The position numbers were made by a program, and so were the translations under genes. From the NCBI GenBank assembly GCA_035651595.1, contig DASRFJ010000240.1, positions 1 to 35,426 on the forward strand: a stretch of DNA of 35,426 nt, in the 5' to 3' direction. The notes under the pieces are model-generated. The model worked only from the letters and a program-made list of their open reading frames with translations, made no database searches and had not been told where the DNA came from. Positions 15,283 through 22,235 of this stretch are shown in pieces (position 1 is the first letter of the stretch; every line of letters starts with the position of its first letter). The DNA comes from JAFARZ01 sp035651595 (GTDB taxonomy: Bacteria; Actinomycetota; Actinomycetes; Streptosporangiales; Streptosporangiaceae).

Positions 15283-15732
15283 ATGAGCGGACTCGAGGCT
15301 TTCAGTGACCTCGTCCCCGGCGATCACGGCCTGTGCGTCGTGTCGACGCTCCGGACGGACGGGACGATCCAGTCATCGGTGGTCAACGCGGGCGTGCTGC
15401 CGCACCCGGTTACCGGCGCGCCGGTCGTCGGCCTGGTCGCCCGCGGCGGCACCCGTAAGGTCGCCAACCTGCGCGAACGGCCGCGGGCCAGCGTGGTGGT
15501 CCGCGCGGGCTGGTCGTGGGCGGCGGTTGAGGGGCCGGCTCAGCTGGCCGGCCCCGACGACCCGCTCCCCGGTGTGGATACCGAACGGCTGAGGCTCCTC
15601 CTCCGGGAAATCTTCACGGCCGCGGGCGGGACCCACGAGGACTGGCCGACCTACGACCGGGTGATGGCCGAGGAACGGCGCACCGCCGTGCTGGTCACCC
15701 CGCTGCGGGTCTCGACGAACGCGGGCGGATAG
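15283..15732 (+). CDS. PPOX-class oxidoreductase, probably F420-dependent
   Basis: This 149-residue split-barrel protein has the layout of the actinobacterial TIGR03618-like group: DHGLCVVSTLRTDGTIQSSVVNAG, GLVARGGTRKVANLRERPRASVVVRAG and a C-terminal MAEERRTAVLVTPLRV. Members bind coenzyme F420 or flavin and reduce varied small molecules. Cofactor choice here rests on family resemblance, not on an observed diagnostic residue. TACGCT (15271-15276) ends six bases before the ATG, consistent with a leaderless start 17 bases after the FKBP stop. Confidence 0.82.
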   Translation: MSGLEAFSDLVPGDHGLCVVSTLRTDGTIQSSVVNAGVLPHPVTGAPVVGLVARGGTRKVANLRERPRASVVVRAGWSWAAVEGPAQLAGPDDPLPGVDTERLRLLLREIFTAAGGTHEDWPTYDRVMAEERRTAVLVTPLRVSTNAGG

Positions 15733-15739
15733 CAGTCCG

Positions 15740-16492
15740 CTAGTAGTCCGCGCGGAGCGCGTGCAGCGCGGCGCGGAAATCGCGCAGCCGGTCCCTGGTG
15801 ACCTCCGCGGTCATGCCCGCCTGGATGCCCGCGCTGCGCTCGGCGTCGACGGCCGAGCGCAGCGACTGGAGCGAGACGAGCACGTCGTCGGTGCGCGCCG
15901 CGACGGTCTCGTCGGGCGCGGTCTCGCGCAGCTGGTACAGCCGCAGCGTGAAGTCGTCCGCCCGGCGCTGCACGTCGGCCCACCGCGCCGCCTCGTCGGC
16001 GGGGGTGAGTCTGCCCACCTGCCCGGTGGCGGACACGATCGCGTCGTGCAGCGCGGCGCCTTCGGCATAGGCGGCGCGCCGCCGCACCTGCCAGGCCACG
16101 ACCTGGTCCGAACGCCGGGAGGACGTGGTCACCAGCCAGATGACGATGCCGATCACCACGAGGGCCGCCAGCCCGAGCACGATCCACAGCACCGCCGAGT
16201 TCGAGTTGCCGCCGGTGGTCACGGGCTGGTCCGGCACGGTCGGCGCCGGCGCCTCGGTGCTGGGCGCCACGGGCACCACCTCGTCCGGCGTGGTCGCGAC
16301 GGGTGTGGTGGCGGGCACGGTAGCGGGCACGGTGGCGGGCACGGTGGCGGGCACGGTCGGAACCGGCGGGGCCGTCGTCACCAGCGGTTCGGCGGAACCC
16401 GTGACCGGTGTCGGCGCCGCTAGTCCCGCGGGCGCGCACACCACCCCCAGGCCGCCGATCAGCACGATCACGGCGCAAGCCAGCCTGACCAT
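15740..16492 (-). CDS. Secreted/membrane protein with VPAT repeats and a helical cytoplasmic domain
   Basis: The likely start is the ATG at 16492 (250 residues), because MVRLACAVIVLIGGLGVVCA begins a good signal peptide ending near APAGLA-AP. The frame extends further upstream to 16729 but without sensible protein character. After the signal comes a Pro/Thr/Val-rich stretch with four exact VPAT units, then a transmembrane helix (SAVLWIVLGLAALVVIGIVI), then about 100 charged, helix-prone residues. The arrangement is a short extracytoplasmic stalk, one membrane anchor and a cytoplasmic helical domain. I do not recognise a family. It converges on the PPOX gene, with seven bases between the stop codons. 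Confidence 0.72.
   Translation of the reverse strand: MVRLACAVIVLIGGLGVVCAPAGLAAPTPVTGSAEPLVTTAPPVPTVPATVPATVPATVPATTPVATTPDEVVPVAPSTEAPAPTVPDQPVTTGGNSNSAVLWIVLGLAALVVIGIVIWLVTTSSRRSDQVVAWQVRRRAAYAEGAALHDAIVSATGQVGRLTPADEAARWADVQRRADDFTLRLYQLRETAPDETVAARTDDVLVSLQSLRSAVDAERSAGIQAGMTAEVTRDRLRDFRAALHALRADY
16307..16354. repeat. Four tandem 12-base units encoding VPAT
   Basis: The unit GGTGGCGGGCAC repeats four times with a single substitution in one copy. On the minus strand it encodes Val-Pro-Ala-Thr in the stalk of the membrane protein. Because each unit is four whole codons, copy-number change by slippage would lengthen or shorten the stalk without shifting the frame. Confidence 0.85.
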
Positions 16493-16633
16493 CACGGTTG
16501 CCCCCGTTGCTCCCGTTACCTGGCGGGCGAAAATCACCCACGCGAGGGAAGTTACCCAGGTGGCGGTATCCCTAAGGCGCCCGGTCGGGCCCGGATCCGC
16601 GAGCGGGGTGGCGCGTGGCCGGTCACCCGCCCA

Positions 16634-16661
16634 CGCCATACCGGACATATACGGTATGGCG
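16634..16661. repeat. 10-base inverted repeat with 8-base AT-rich centre
   Basis: CGCCATACCG and CGGTATGGCG are perfect reverse complements around GACATATA. It lies 142 bases upstream of the membrane-protein start and could be an operator or a hairpin. No adjacent regulator gene suggests a binding protein. Confidence 0.55.
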
Positions 16662-16718
16662 GGACACGGCCCCGCTCTCCCGAGGCTCGCGCCGTCCCCT
16701 AGATACGCTCCAGAAATG

Positions 16719-16765
16719 ATTGCGGACACTTACCCCCCCAGATTGGGGGGGTAAGTGTCCGCAAT
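16719..16765. repeat. Dispersed palindromic element, copy A
   Basis: Bases 16719-16740 pair perfectly with 16744-16765 (22 base pairs) around a three-base loop. The arms contain GCGGACACTTACCC and its complement and include a run of seven C/G pairs. The same arms occur at 29615-29667. Copy A sits between two divergent genes, so it is not simply a terminator for either. This is a REP- or MITE-like extragenic element in form; no transposase or RAYT gene is in the window. Confidence 0.85.
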
Positions 16766-16816
16766 AATCTGGCGCGCCCGACGACCCACCGGAAATATGG
16801 GCATATATCCGGATAT

Positions 16817-16897
16817 GGGGCGAGGGGGTTGGCGGGTACGGGGCGAGGGGTGGGCGGGTACGGGGCGAGGGGGTGGGCGGGTACGGGTGGAGGGCTG
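16817..16897 (+). repeat. G-rich 22-23-base tandem repeat (potential G-quadruplex)
   Basis: Three units beginning GGCGGGTACGGG start at 16831, 16853 and 16876 (22, 23 and 22 bases), with a partial unit before the first. Nearly every unit offers three or four runs of three to five Gs on the plus strand, spaced by one to four bases, so several alternative quadruplexes are possible. It lies 105-185 bases upstream of the hydrolase start and is on the coding strand for that gene. Confidence 0.75.
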
Positions 16898-17001
16898 GGC
16901 GACCGCGACCGCGGCCGGGCGTGGGCGACCGCGGCGGGCCGGGGGGCGGGCCGGGGCGTGCCGGCCCGGCACGCCGGGGCGTCGACCTTTAGGCTTGGCG
17001 C

Positions 17002-17937
17002 ATGGAGACCCAGCGCCGAAGCATCGGCATGCCCGACGGGCGAATCCTCGAGATCCTGACCGCCGGGCCGGCGGACGGACTGCCACTGGTATTGCACGAG
17101 GGCACGCCTGTCGGGCTGGCCCTTTTCGAGCCGACGATCGAGGCCGCCGCGGTCCGCGGGCTGCGTCCGGTGCTCATCGCGCGGCCCGGCTACGAGGGGT
17201 CGACGCCGCGCCCCGGCCGGCGGGTGGCGGATGTGGCGGGCGACGTCGCGGAGGTGCTCGACCAACTCGGCGCCGACACGTTCGTCACGGCCGGCTGGTC
17301 CGGCGGCGGACCGCACACGCTGGCCTGCGCCGCGCTGCTGCCCAGCCGGTGCCTGGCGGCCGCGTCCATCGCCGGCGTCGCGCCCTACCCCGCCGAAGGC
17401 CTGGACTGGATGGCCGGCATGGGACCGGAGAACGTCGCCGAGTTCGGCGCCGCGCTGGCCGGGGAGGCCGAGCTGACCGCCTTCCTCGAAGCGGCCGCCG
17501 CGGACTTCGGCGGGCTCACCGGCGCCGCGGTCGCCGACGCGTTCGGCGGCCTGGTCTCCGCCGCGGACAAGGCCGCGCTCACCGGCGAGTACGCGGACCA
17601 CGTCGCGGCGGCGCTAAAGGCCGCGGTCAGCTCCGGCATCGCCGGATGGCGCGACGACGACCTGGCCTTCACCACGGACTGGGGCTTCTCCCTCGGCTGG
17701 GACAGCCCGCTCAGCCCGGCGACGCTGCTCGGCCCGGAGACCGAGCACGCGCCGGTCGCCATCTGGCAGGGCGACCAGGACCGCATGGTGCCCTACGCGC
17801 ACGGCAAGTGGCTGGCCGCGAACACCCGTGGCGCGCGAGCGCATCTGCTGCCCGGCGAGGGTCACCTCACGATGACGATCACGCTGCTCGGCGACATCCT
17901 GGACGACCTGCTGGACCTGGCCGGCATCAAGGGCTAG
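17002..17937 (+). CDS. Alpha/beta-hydrolase
   Basis: This 311-residue protein has the nucleophile elbow GWSGGGP with Ser100, an acid in WQGDQDRMVP (Asp258 or Asp260) and His288 in GEGHLT, which completes the catalytic triad. No signal peptide is present. The substrate is not predictable; related proteins are annotated as proline iminopeptidase-like or ester hydrolases. TAGGCT (16990-16995) ends six bases before the ATG, giving a likely leaderless transcript. The stop codon overlaps that of the convergent TPR-like gene in a shared CTAG. Confidence 0.9.
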   Translation: METQRRSIGMPDGRILEILTAGPADGLPLVLHEGTPVGLALFEPTIEAAAVRGLRPVLIARPGYEGSTPRPGRRVADVAGDVAEVLDQLGADTFVTAGWSGGGPHTLACAALLPSRCLAAASIAGVAPYPAEGLDWMAGMGPENVAEFGAALAGEAELTAFLEAAAADFGGLTGAAVADAFGGLVSAADKAALTGEYADHVAAALKAAVSSGIAGWRDDDLAFTTDWGFSLGWDSPLSPATLLGPETEHAPVAIWQGDQDRMVPYAHGKWLAANTRGARAHLLPGEGHLTMTITLLGDILDDLLDLAGIKG

Positions 17938-18725
17938 TCCTCGGCCGGGGCGGCCGCCCGCACCAGCCAGCTCGCCGGAAAGGCGGCCGCCGCCCAGTCA
18001 CGCACGGTCCCGGTGACCACCGCGGCGCCGTCCACCTCGGCCAGCGCGAGCTGCTGGGCCAGTGCCAGCGGCACGCAGCCGAGCCGCTGCCGCAGCTCCA
18101 GCGAGCGGCGCAGCAACTCGCGCCCCTGGTCTTCGTCGCCGTCGGCGACCATATGGAAACCCAGGTGCCGGCACGCGTACGACATGATCAGCTCGTCGCC
18201 GGCCTGTTCGCCGAGCCGGAGCGCCTCCGCGTACGCCAGCCGAGCCGCCGCCGGATCCCCGCGCAGCAGTTCGTCGATGAGCCCGGCATAGAACGCGGCC
18301 CGCGCCCGCCGCGCGGGGTCCGGCGCGCGCTCCCGTAGCACGCCGGCCCGCTCCGCGAGCGCCTCCGCCGCTGCCGCGGACCGCCACGGCGCGGCCGCCA
18401 TGTCGCCGTAGCCGGGCCCCGGCCCGAAGAGCTGCTCGTCGTAGTCGTGCCGCAGCGCCAAGTACGAAACGTCGAACGCGAGAGCCGGCGAGTGAGCGCC
18501 GTCGATCGCGGCGCGAGCACGGTCAATGGCCGTGGCACCATTTGTCGTTCGGCTCCAGAAATCCTGATCCACCGCCACCTCAGCGGCGGTCACGGCGAGC
18601 ATCGCGCGCTCCGCGTCGTCACCGGTCACGGCGGCGGCGAGCAGCGCCGTGGCCTGGGGCCAGCGGCCCGCTAGCATCAGGGCGCGGGCCGCCGCGACAA
18701 GGTCAGGAACCGGTATGTCTGCCAT
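17934..18725 (-). CDS. TPR-like helical-repeat protein of unknown function
   Basis: The 263-residue protein is Ala/Leu/Arg-rich, with repeated helix pairs such as RWPQATALLAAAV, ARLAYAEALRLGEQAGD and DEDQGRELLRRSLELRQRLG, which resemble tetratricopeptide-type repeats. No catalytic or DNA-binding motif is seen; a protein-interaction role is likely. A TACGAT box lies seven bases before the ATG on the minus strand, suggesting a leaderless start. It is divergent from the CGNR regulator with 32 bases between starts, and its stop shares CTAG with the hydrolase stop. I do not recognise a specific family. Confidence 0.78.
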   Translation of the reverse strand: MADIPVPDLVAAARALMLAGRWPQATALLAAAVTGDDAERAMLAVTAAEVAVDQDFWSRTTNGATAIDRARAAIDGAHSPALAFDVSYLALRHDYDEQLFGPGPGYGDMAAAPWRSAAAAEALAERAGVLRERAPDPARRARAAFYAGLIDELLRGDPAAARLAYAEALRLGEQAGDELIMSYACRHLGFHMVADGDEDQGRELLRRSLELRQRLGCVPLALAQQLALAEVDGAAVVTGTVRDWAAAAFPASWLVRAAAPAED

Positions 18726-18757
18726 AGCCGAGATCGTAGCATGATGTAGGTGATCAA

Positions 18758-19294
18758 ATGAGTTATGCCGCCTACGACCTGAACGCCGTGAACCTCGCCC
18801 TGGACCTGGCGTCGCTGGCCGAGGGCTCGCTGACGCACGCGGAATTCGTCCAGCGCCAGGCGCAGATGCTCGACGAGCACGGCTATAAAGGCGATGGAGA
18901 CTTCACCGGCCTCGGCGGCAGCCTGGCCGGCGTGCTGGACGAACACGCGGACGACGACTTCTTCGACGCGCTCGCCGCGCTGCTCGCCGAGCAGTCCTGC
19001 AAGCCGTTCCTGACCAGGCACGACGGTGTTCCGCACCTGCACTACGTGAGCGACGACGCGCCGTTCGAGGAGTGGATCGCGACGATGGCCGTGACCGGGC
19101 TGGTGAGCTACGTCTGCCGGGACGGGAGATCCCGCCTGCGCCGGTGCGCGGCGGACGCCGTCTGGTTCGCGGACACCTCGCGCAACTCATCCCGCCGGTA
19201 CTGCTCGAACGCGTGCGCGAGCCGGACCACGGTCGCGGCCTTCCGGGCCCGCCAGCGAGACGCCGCCGACGGGCCCGGGACCGGAAGGAACTAG
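18758..19294 (+). CDS. CGNR zinc-finger / ABATE-domain regulator with a missing zinc cysteine
   Basis: The 178-residue protein has an N-terminal ABATE-like domain (NAVNLALDLASLAEG) and a C-terminal CGNR-type finger, RLRRCAADAVWFADTSRNSSRRYCSNACASRTTVAAFRARQR. These are stress-related putative DNA-binding regulators common in actinobacteria. Cys130, Cys149 and Cys153 are present, but the second cysteine expected four or five residues after Cys130 is replaced (ADAVW). The CGNR tetrad itself reads CASR. Zinc binding may therefore be altered or lost. AGGTGA just upstream of the ATG is a plausible Shine-Dalgarno. The stop overlaps the GH3 stop in a shared CTAG. Confidence 0.82.
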   Translation: MSYAAYDLNAVNLALDLASLAEGSLTHAEFVQRQAQMLDEHGYKGDGDFTGLGGSLAGVLDEHADDDFFDALAALLAEQSCKPFLTRHDGVPHLHYVSDDAPFEEWIATMAVTGLVSYVCRDGRSRLRRCAADAVWFADTSRNSSRRYCSNACASRTTVAAFRARQRDAADGPGTGRN

Positions 19295-22074
19295 CCAACC
19301 GTGACGGTCACCCCCGCCTCGCGCAGCCAGTCGTTCGTCGTCGCGGTCGCGTGGACGACCGCGCTGGCATTGGGCGAATACGCGGGCGGGATCACCTTGA
19401 ACGTGGCGACCGGCGCCGCGTCCGGCCGCACCATGCCGAACGCGGTCGGCCCGGCCGGAATCGCCGTCCAGCCCTGCGGGAGCTGGAGCTGGATGCGCAC
19501 GCCGTGCAGGGTGGCGCTGCCGGACGCGGACAGCGTGACGTGCACGAGAGACGCCTGACCCGGCTGCATCGTGGACGGCGCGTCGACGCTGACCTGTCGG
19601 GCGGCCGGCGTCGTCGCCATGTCGAACGAACCGTGCAGCGGCAGGTCAGCCAGGGCCGAGGAGTCGCCCACGTACACGGCGTACTGGCCGGCGGTCTGGG
19701 TCCAGCCGGTCGCGCCCCACCACGACATGTCCTGCGGCGTCAGCGTGAAGCTGACCTTGGTGGACGCGCCGGGCGCCAGGTTCACCCGCTGGAAACCGGC
19801 GAGCTGCCGTGGCGGCTCGCCGGACGCCGCCGGGTCACCCAGGTAAAGCTGCGCGACGTCGCTGCCGGCCCGGTGGCCCGTGTTGGTCACGGTCGCCGTG
19901 ACCCGCACGTCGCGCGTGCCGTCGGTCGCGCCGGAGACCCGCAGCCCGCTGAACGCGAACGACGTGTAGGACAGCCCGAACCCGAACGGGAACAACGGCG
20001 TACTGCCCTGCGAGTCGTACCAGCGGTATCCGACGTTGACTCCTTCGGAGTACTGGACCGTGCTGCCGTTGCCGGGGAATTCGGCGGTCGTGGACGCCGG
20101 CACCTGGCTGAGCGACGTGGGGAAGGTCACCGGCAGGTGCCCGCCCGGATCGCTCTGCCCGAACAGCGCGCTGGCCAGCGCCGTCCCGCTGGTCTGGCCG
20201 GGATACCAGGCGTCGAGCACCGCCGCCACCTGCCCCAGCCACGGCATCGCCACCGGCGCGCCGGCGTTGACCACCACGACCGTGTGCGGGTTCGCCGCCG
20301 CGACCGCGGAGATCAGCTCGTCCTGCGCCGACGGCAGATTCAGCGACAGCCGGTCCGTCGCCTCGGACTCGGTGTCGTCGGAGACCACGACCACCGCCGT
20401 GCTGGCCGAGCGCGCGGCCGCGACCGCGGCGGCGATGCCCGGCGCCAGCGCCGACGGGGTGCCCCACAGCAGCGCGCTGGAGGCGCCGTTGATCGCGAGC
20501 GAGTAGGTCTGCCCGGCGGTCAGCTTCACCGCGACCGAATACGTGGACACCGGCGGCGTGCTCGGGTCATCGACCAGCTTCGTGCCGTCCAGGGACAGGT
20601 AGGTCGGGGTGTAGCAGCCGCACGGGTTCGTGACGGCCAGCACATACGTGCCGGTCTCCGGCGCGGTGAGCGTGCCCTGGTAGCTGCCGCCGAACGGCGT
20701 CGGCGCGTACGCCGGAGACAGGTCAGCGGACGGAATCGCCGGAAGCGCGGTGTCGGCCGGCAGTCCCTGCTGGTAGACGACGTTCGTGCCGGAACCCGCC
20801 GCGGCCCGGATGCCGGCCAGCGGGGTGACGGTGCCGGACGGGATCACGTACGCGCTGCCGCCGCCCGCGTAGGTCGGCGAGGCGGACGCGGACGGGCCGA
20901 TGACCGCGACCGACCCGCCGTTCGCGGCCAGGGGCAGCGTCGCGCCGGCGTTCTTGAGCAGCGTCGTGCCGGCTTGCGCGACCTGCGCGGCGAGCGCGAC
21001 GTGCGCCGGCGTGGTCACCGTTGACGACGTCGATCCACTGCGCTCAACGTTGAACAACCCGAAGCCGAACATCTCGGTGAACACGTGCACGAGCATCGTG
21101 TTCAGCGCGCTCTGCGGGATCGTGCCGTTCTGGATCGCGGTCTGCAGCGCCGCTCCGTAGTTGTCGTTGAACGGCTGCTCCTGGTCGGTGCCCTGGACCG
21201 CGCCCTGGGTCGAGTGCAGCGCGCCGTAGTCCGACATCACGAAGCCGGGGAAGTTCCACTCGTCCCGCAGCACGCTGTTGTTGAGGAACGCGTTGTTGCA
21301 GGCGTCGCTGCCGTTCACCCACGAGTACGCGCACATCACCGACGCGGCGTCCGCCCGGGTGACCGCCGAGTAGAACGACGGCATGTAGATCTCGTGCAGC
21401 GCGCGATCGCTGACGATCACGTTGTCCGCCGGCGAGTTGCGGAACGTCTCCTGGTTGTACGCGTCGAAGTGCTTGACCTGGTCCTCGACGTCCTGGCTCT
21501 GGATGCCGTCGATCTCGGGCACGTCGAGCGCGCTGTTCAGGAACGGGTCCTCGGACAGCGCCTCGAACGACCGGCCCCAGCGCGGATCGCGGTCGATGTT
21601 GACGGTCGGGCCGAGGTTGGCGCTGGCGCCCTTGCCGGCCTCTTCGGCACCGATCACCGTGCCGTACTGCTTGGCCAGCGACGGATCCCACGTCGCGGCC
21701 AGCGCGACGCCGGCCGGCAACTGGGTGACGCCGGTGAGCCCGTCGGCCACGCCGGACGGGCCGTCCTCCAGGCCGACCGCGGGGATGCACAGCGACGGGA
21801 TCGCCGGGGTGTAGAACACATACGGATTGCTCGTGCCGTGGCCCTCCACCATGCTGATCTCGTCGGCCAGCGTCATGTGGCTGATCAGCTGCGCGACACG
21901 CTGCGACACCGGGGCGTGCGACGTGACCCAGGGACAGCTGGCGCTGGGCGCGGCCGCCGCCGCGCTCGACGGTCTCGCGGTCAGTGCCGTCGCGGGTACC
22001 GCCAGCGCTATCGCCAGCCCCGCGGCCAGCACCAGCCCGCGACGCCGGTGATGGAACATTGCTGCACGTTTCAT
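19291..22074 (-). CDS. Secreted glycoside hydrolase family 3 (beta-glucosidase-like)
   Basis: From the ATG at 22074, which has GGAGG seven bases upstream, the protein has 927 residues; the frame extends to 22242 but lacks a better start. A signal peptide (FHHRRRGLVLAAGLAIALAVPA) is followed by the GH3 TIM barrel with VGLEDGPSGVADG, NIDRDPRWGRSFEALSEDP, KHFDAYNQE and the nucleophile Asp282 in FVMSDYGAL. The second GH3 domain follows, interrupted at about 490-545 by a PA14-like insert (GTYVLAVTNPCGCYTPTYLSLDGTKLV). A fibronectin III-like domain (FPFGFGLSYTSFAFSGL onward) and a final beta-rich domain complete it. It probably releases beta-linked sugars from plant polymers or glycosides outside the cell; exact linkage is not predictable. 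Confidence 0.93.
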   Translation of the reverse strand: MKRAAMFHHRRRGLVLAAGLAIALAVPATALTARPSSAAAAAPSASCPWVTSHAPVSQRVAQLISHMTLADEISMVEGHGTSNPYVFYTPAIPSLCIPAVGLEDGPSGVADGLTGVTQLPAGVALAATWDPSLAKQYGTVIGAEEAGKGASANLGPTVNIDRDPRWGRSFEALSEDPFLNSALDVPEIDGIQSQDVEDQVKHFDAYNQETFRNSPADNVIVSDRALHEIYMPSFYSAVTRADAASVMCAYSWVNGSDACNNAFLNNSVLRDEWNFPGFVMSDYGALHSTQGAVQGTDQEQPFNDNYGAALQTAIQNGTIPQSALNTMLVHVFTEMFGFGLFNVERSGSTSSTVTTPAHVALAAQVAQAGTTLLKNAGATLPLAANGGSVAVIGPSASASPTYAGGGSAYVIPSGTVTPLAGIRAAAGSGTNVVYQQGLPADTALPAIPSADLSPAYAPTPFGGSYQGTLTAPETGTYVLAVTNPCGCYTPTYLSLDGTKLVDDPSTPPVSTYSVAVKLTAGQTYSLAINGASSALLWGTPSALAPGIAAAVAAARSASTAVVVVSDDTESEATDRLSLNLPSAQDELISAVAAANPHTVVVVNAGAPVAMPWLGQVAAVLDAWYPGQTSGTALASALFGQSDPGGHLPVTFPTSLSQVPASTTAEFPGNGSTVQYSEGVNVGYRWYDSQGSTPLFPFGFGLSYTSFAFSGLRVSGATDGTRDVRVTATVTNTGHRAGSDVAQLYLGDPAASGEPPRQLAGFQRVNLAPGASTKVSFTLTPQDMSWWGATGWTQTAGQYAVYVGDSSALADLPLHGSFDMATTPAARQVSVDAPSTMQPGQASLVHVTLSASGSATLHGVRIQLQLPQGWTAIPAGPTAFGMVRPDAAPVATFKVIPPAYSPNASAVVHATATTNDWLREAGVTVTVG

Positions 22075-22235
22075 CTCGTGCCTCCGAGACGGATCGAAGC
22101 CCCCTCTAGGCTCATAACTCAACAAGTCGTAACATCGCGGATACGTTCGCGCTAGGGTGCGATGTCGCCTTTTAGGACTTTTTAAGGTGCGGGCACCTCG
22201 AGCCGGACGCGGGAGCCGGCTGGCAGAATGCATGG

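Larger units (their letters stand above)
16493..17001. other. 509-base non-coding region between divergent genes
   Basis: No convincing coding frame is present. Short repeats GTTGCCCCC and GTTGCTCCC lie just upstream of the membrane-protein start (16497-16515). Further on come a 10-base inverted repeat (16634-16661), a 22-base perfect stem-loop shared with a second site in the window (16719-16765), the palindrome ATATCCGGATAT (16805-16816), a G-rich tandem repeat (16817-16897) and a -10-like TAGGCT (16990-16995) serving the hydrolase gene. It is the longest non-coding stretch here. Confidence 0.7.

Noticed and set aside
16307..16354. Tandem repeat considered as a CRISPR fragment
   Set aside because: The units are 12 bases with no spacers, encode VPAT in frame, and no cas gene is present.
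22075..22235. Promoter boxes for the GH3 gene in the GH3-tex gap
   Set aside because: Several AT-rich hexamers are present, but no pair with convincing sequence and spacing could be chosen.
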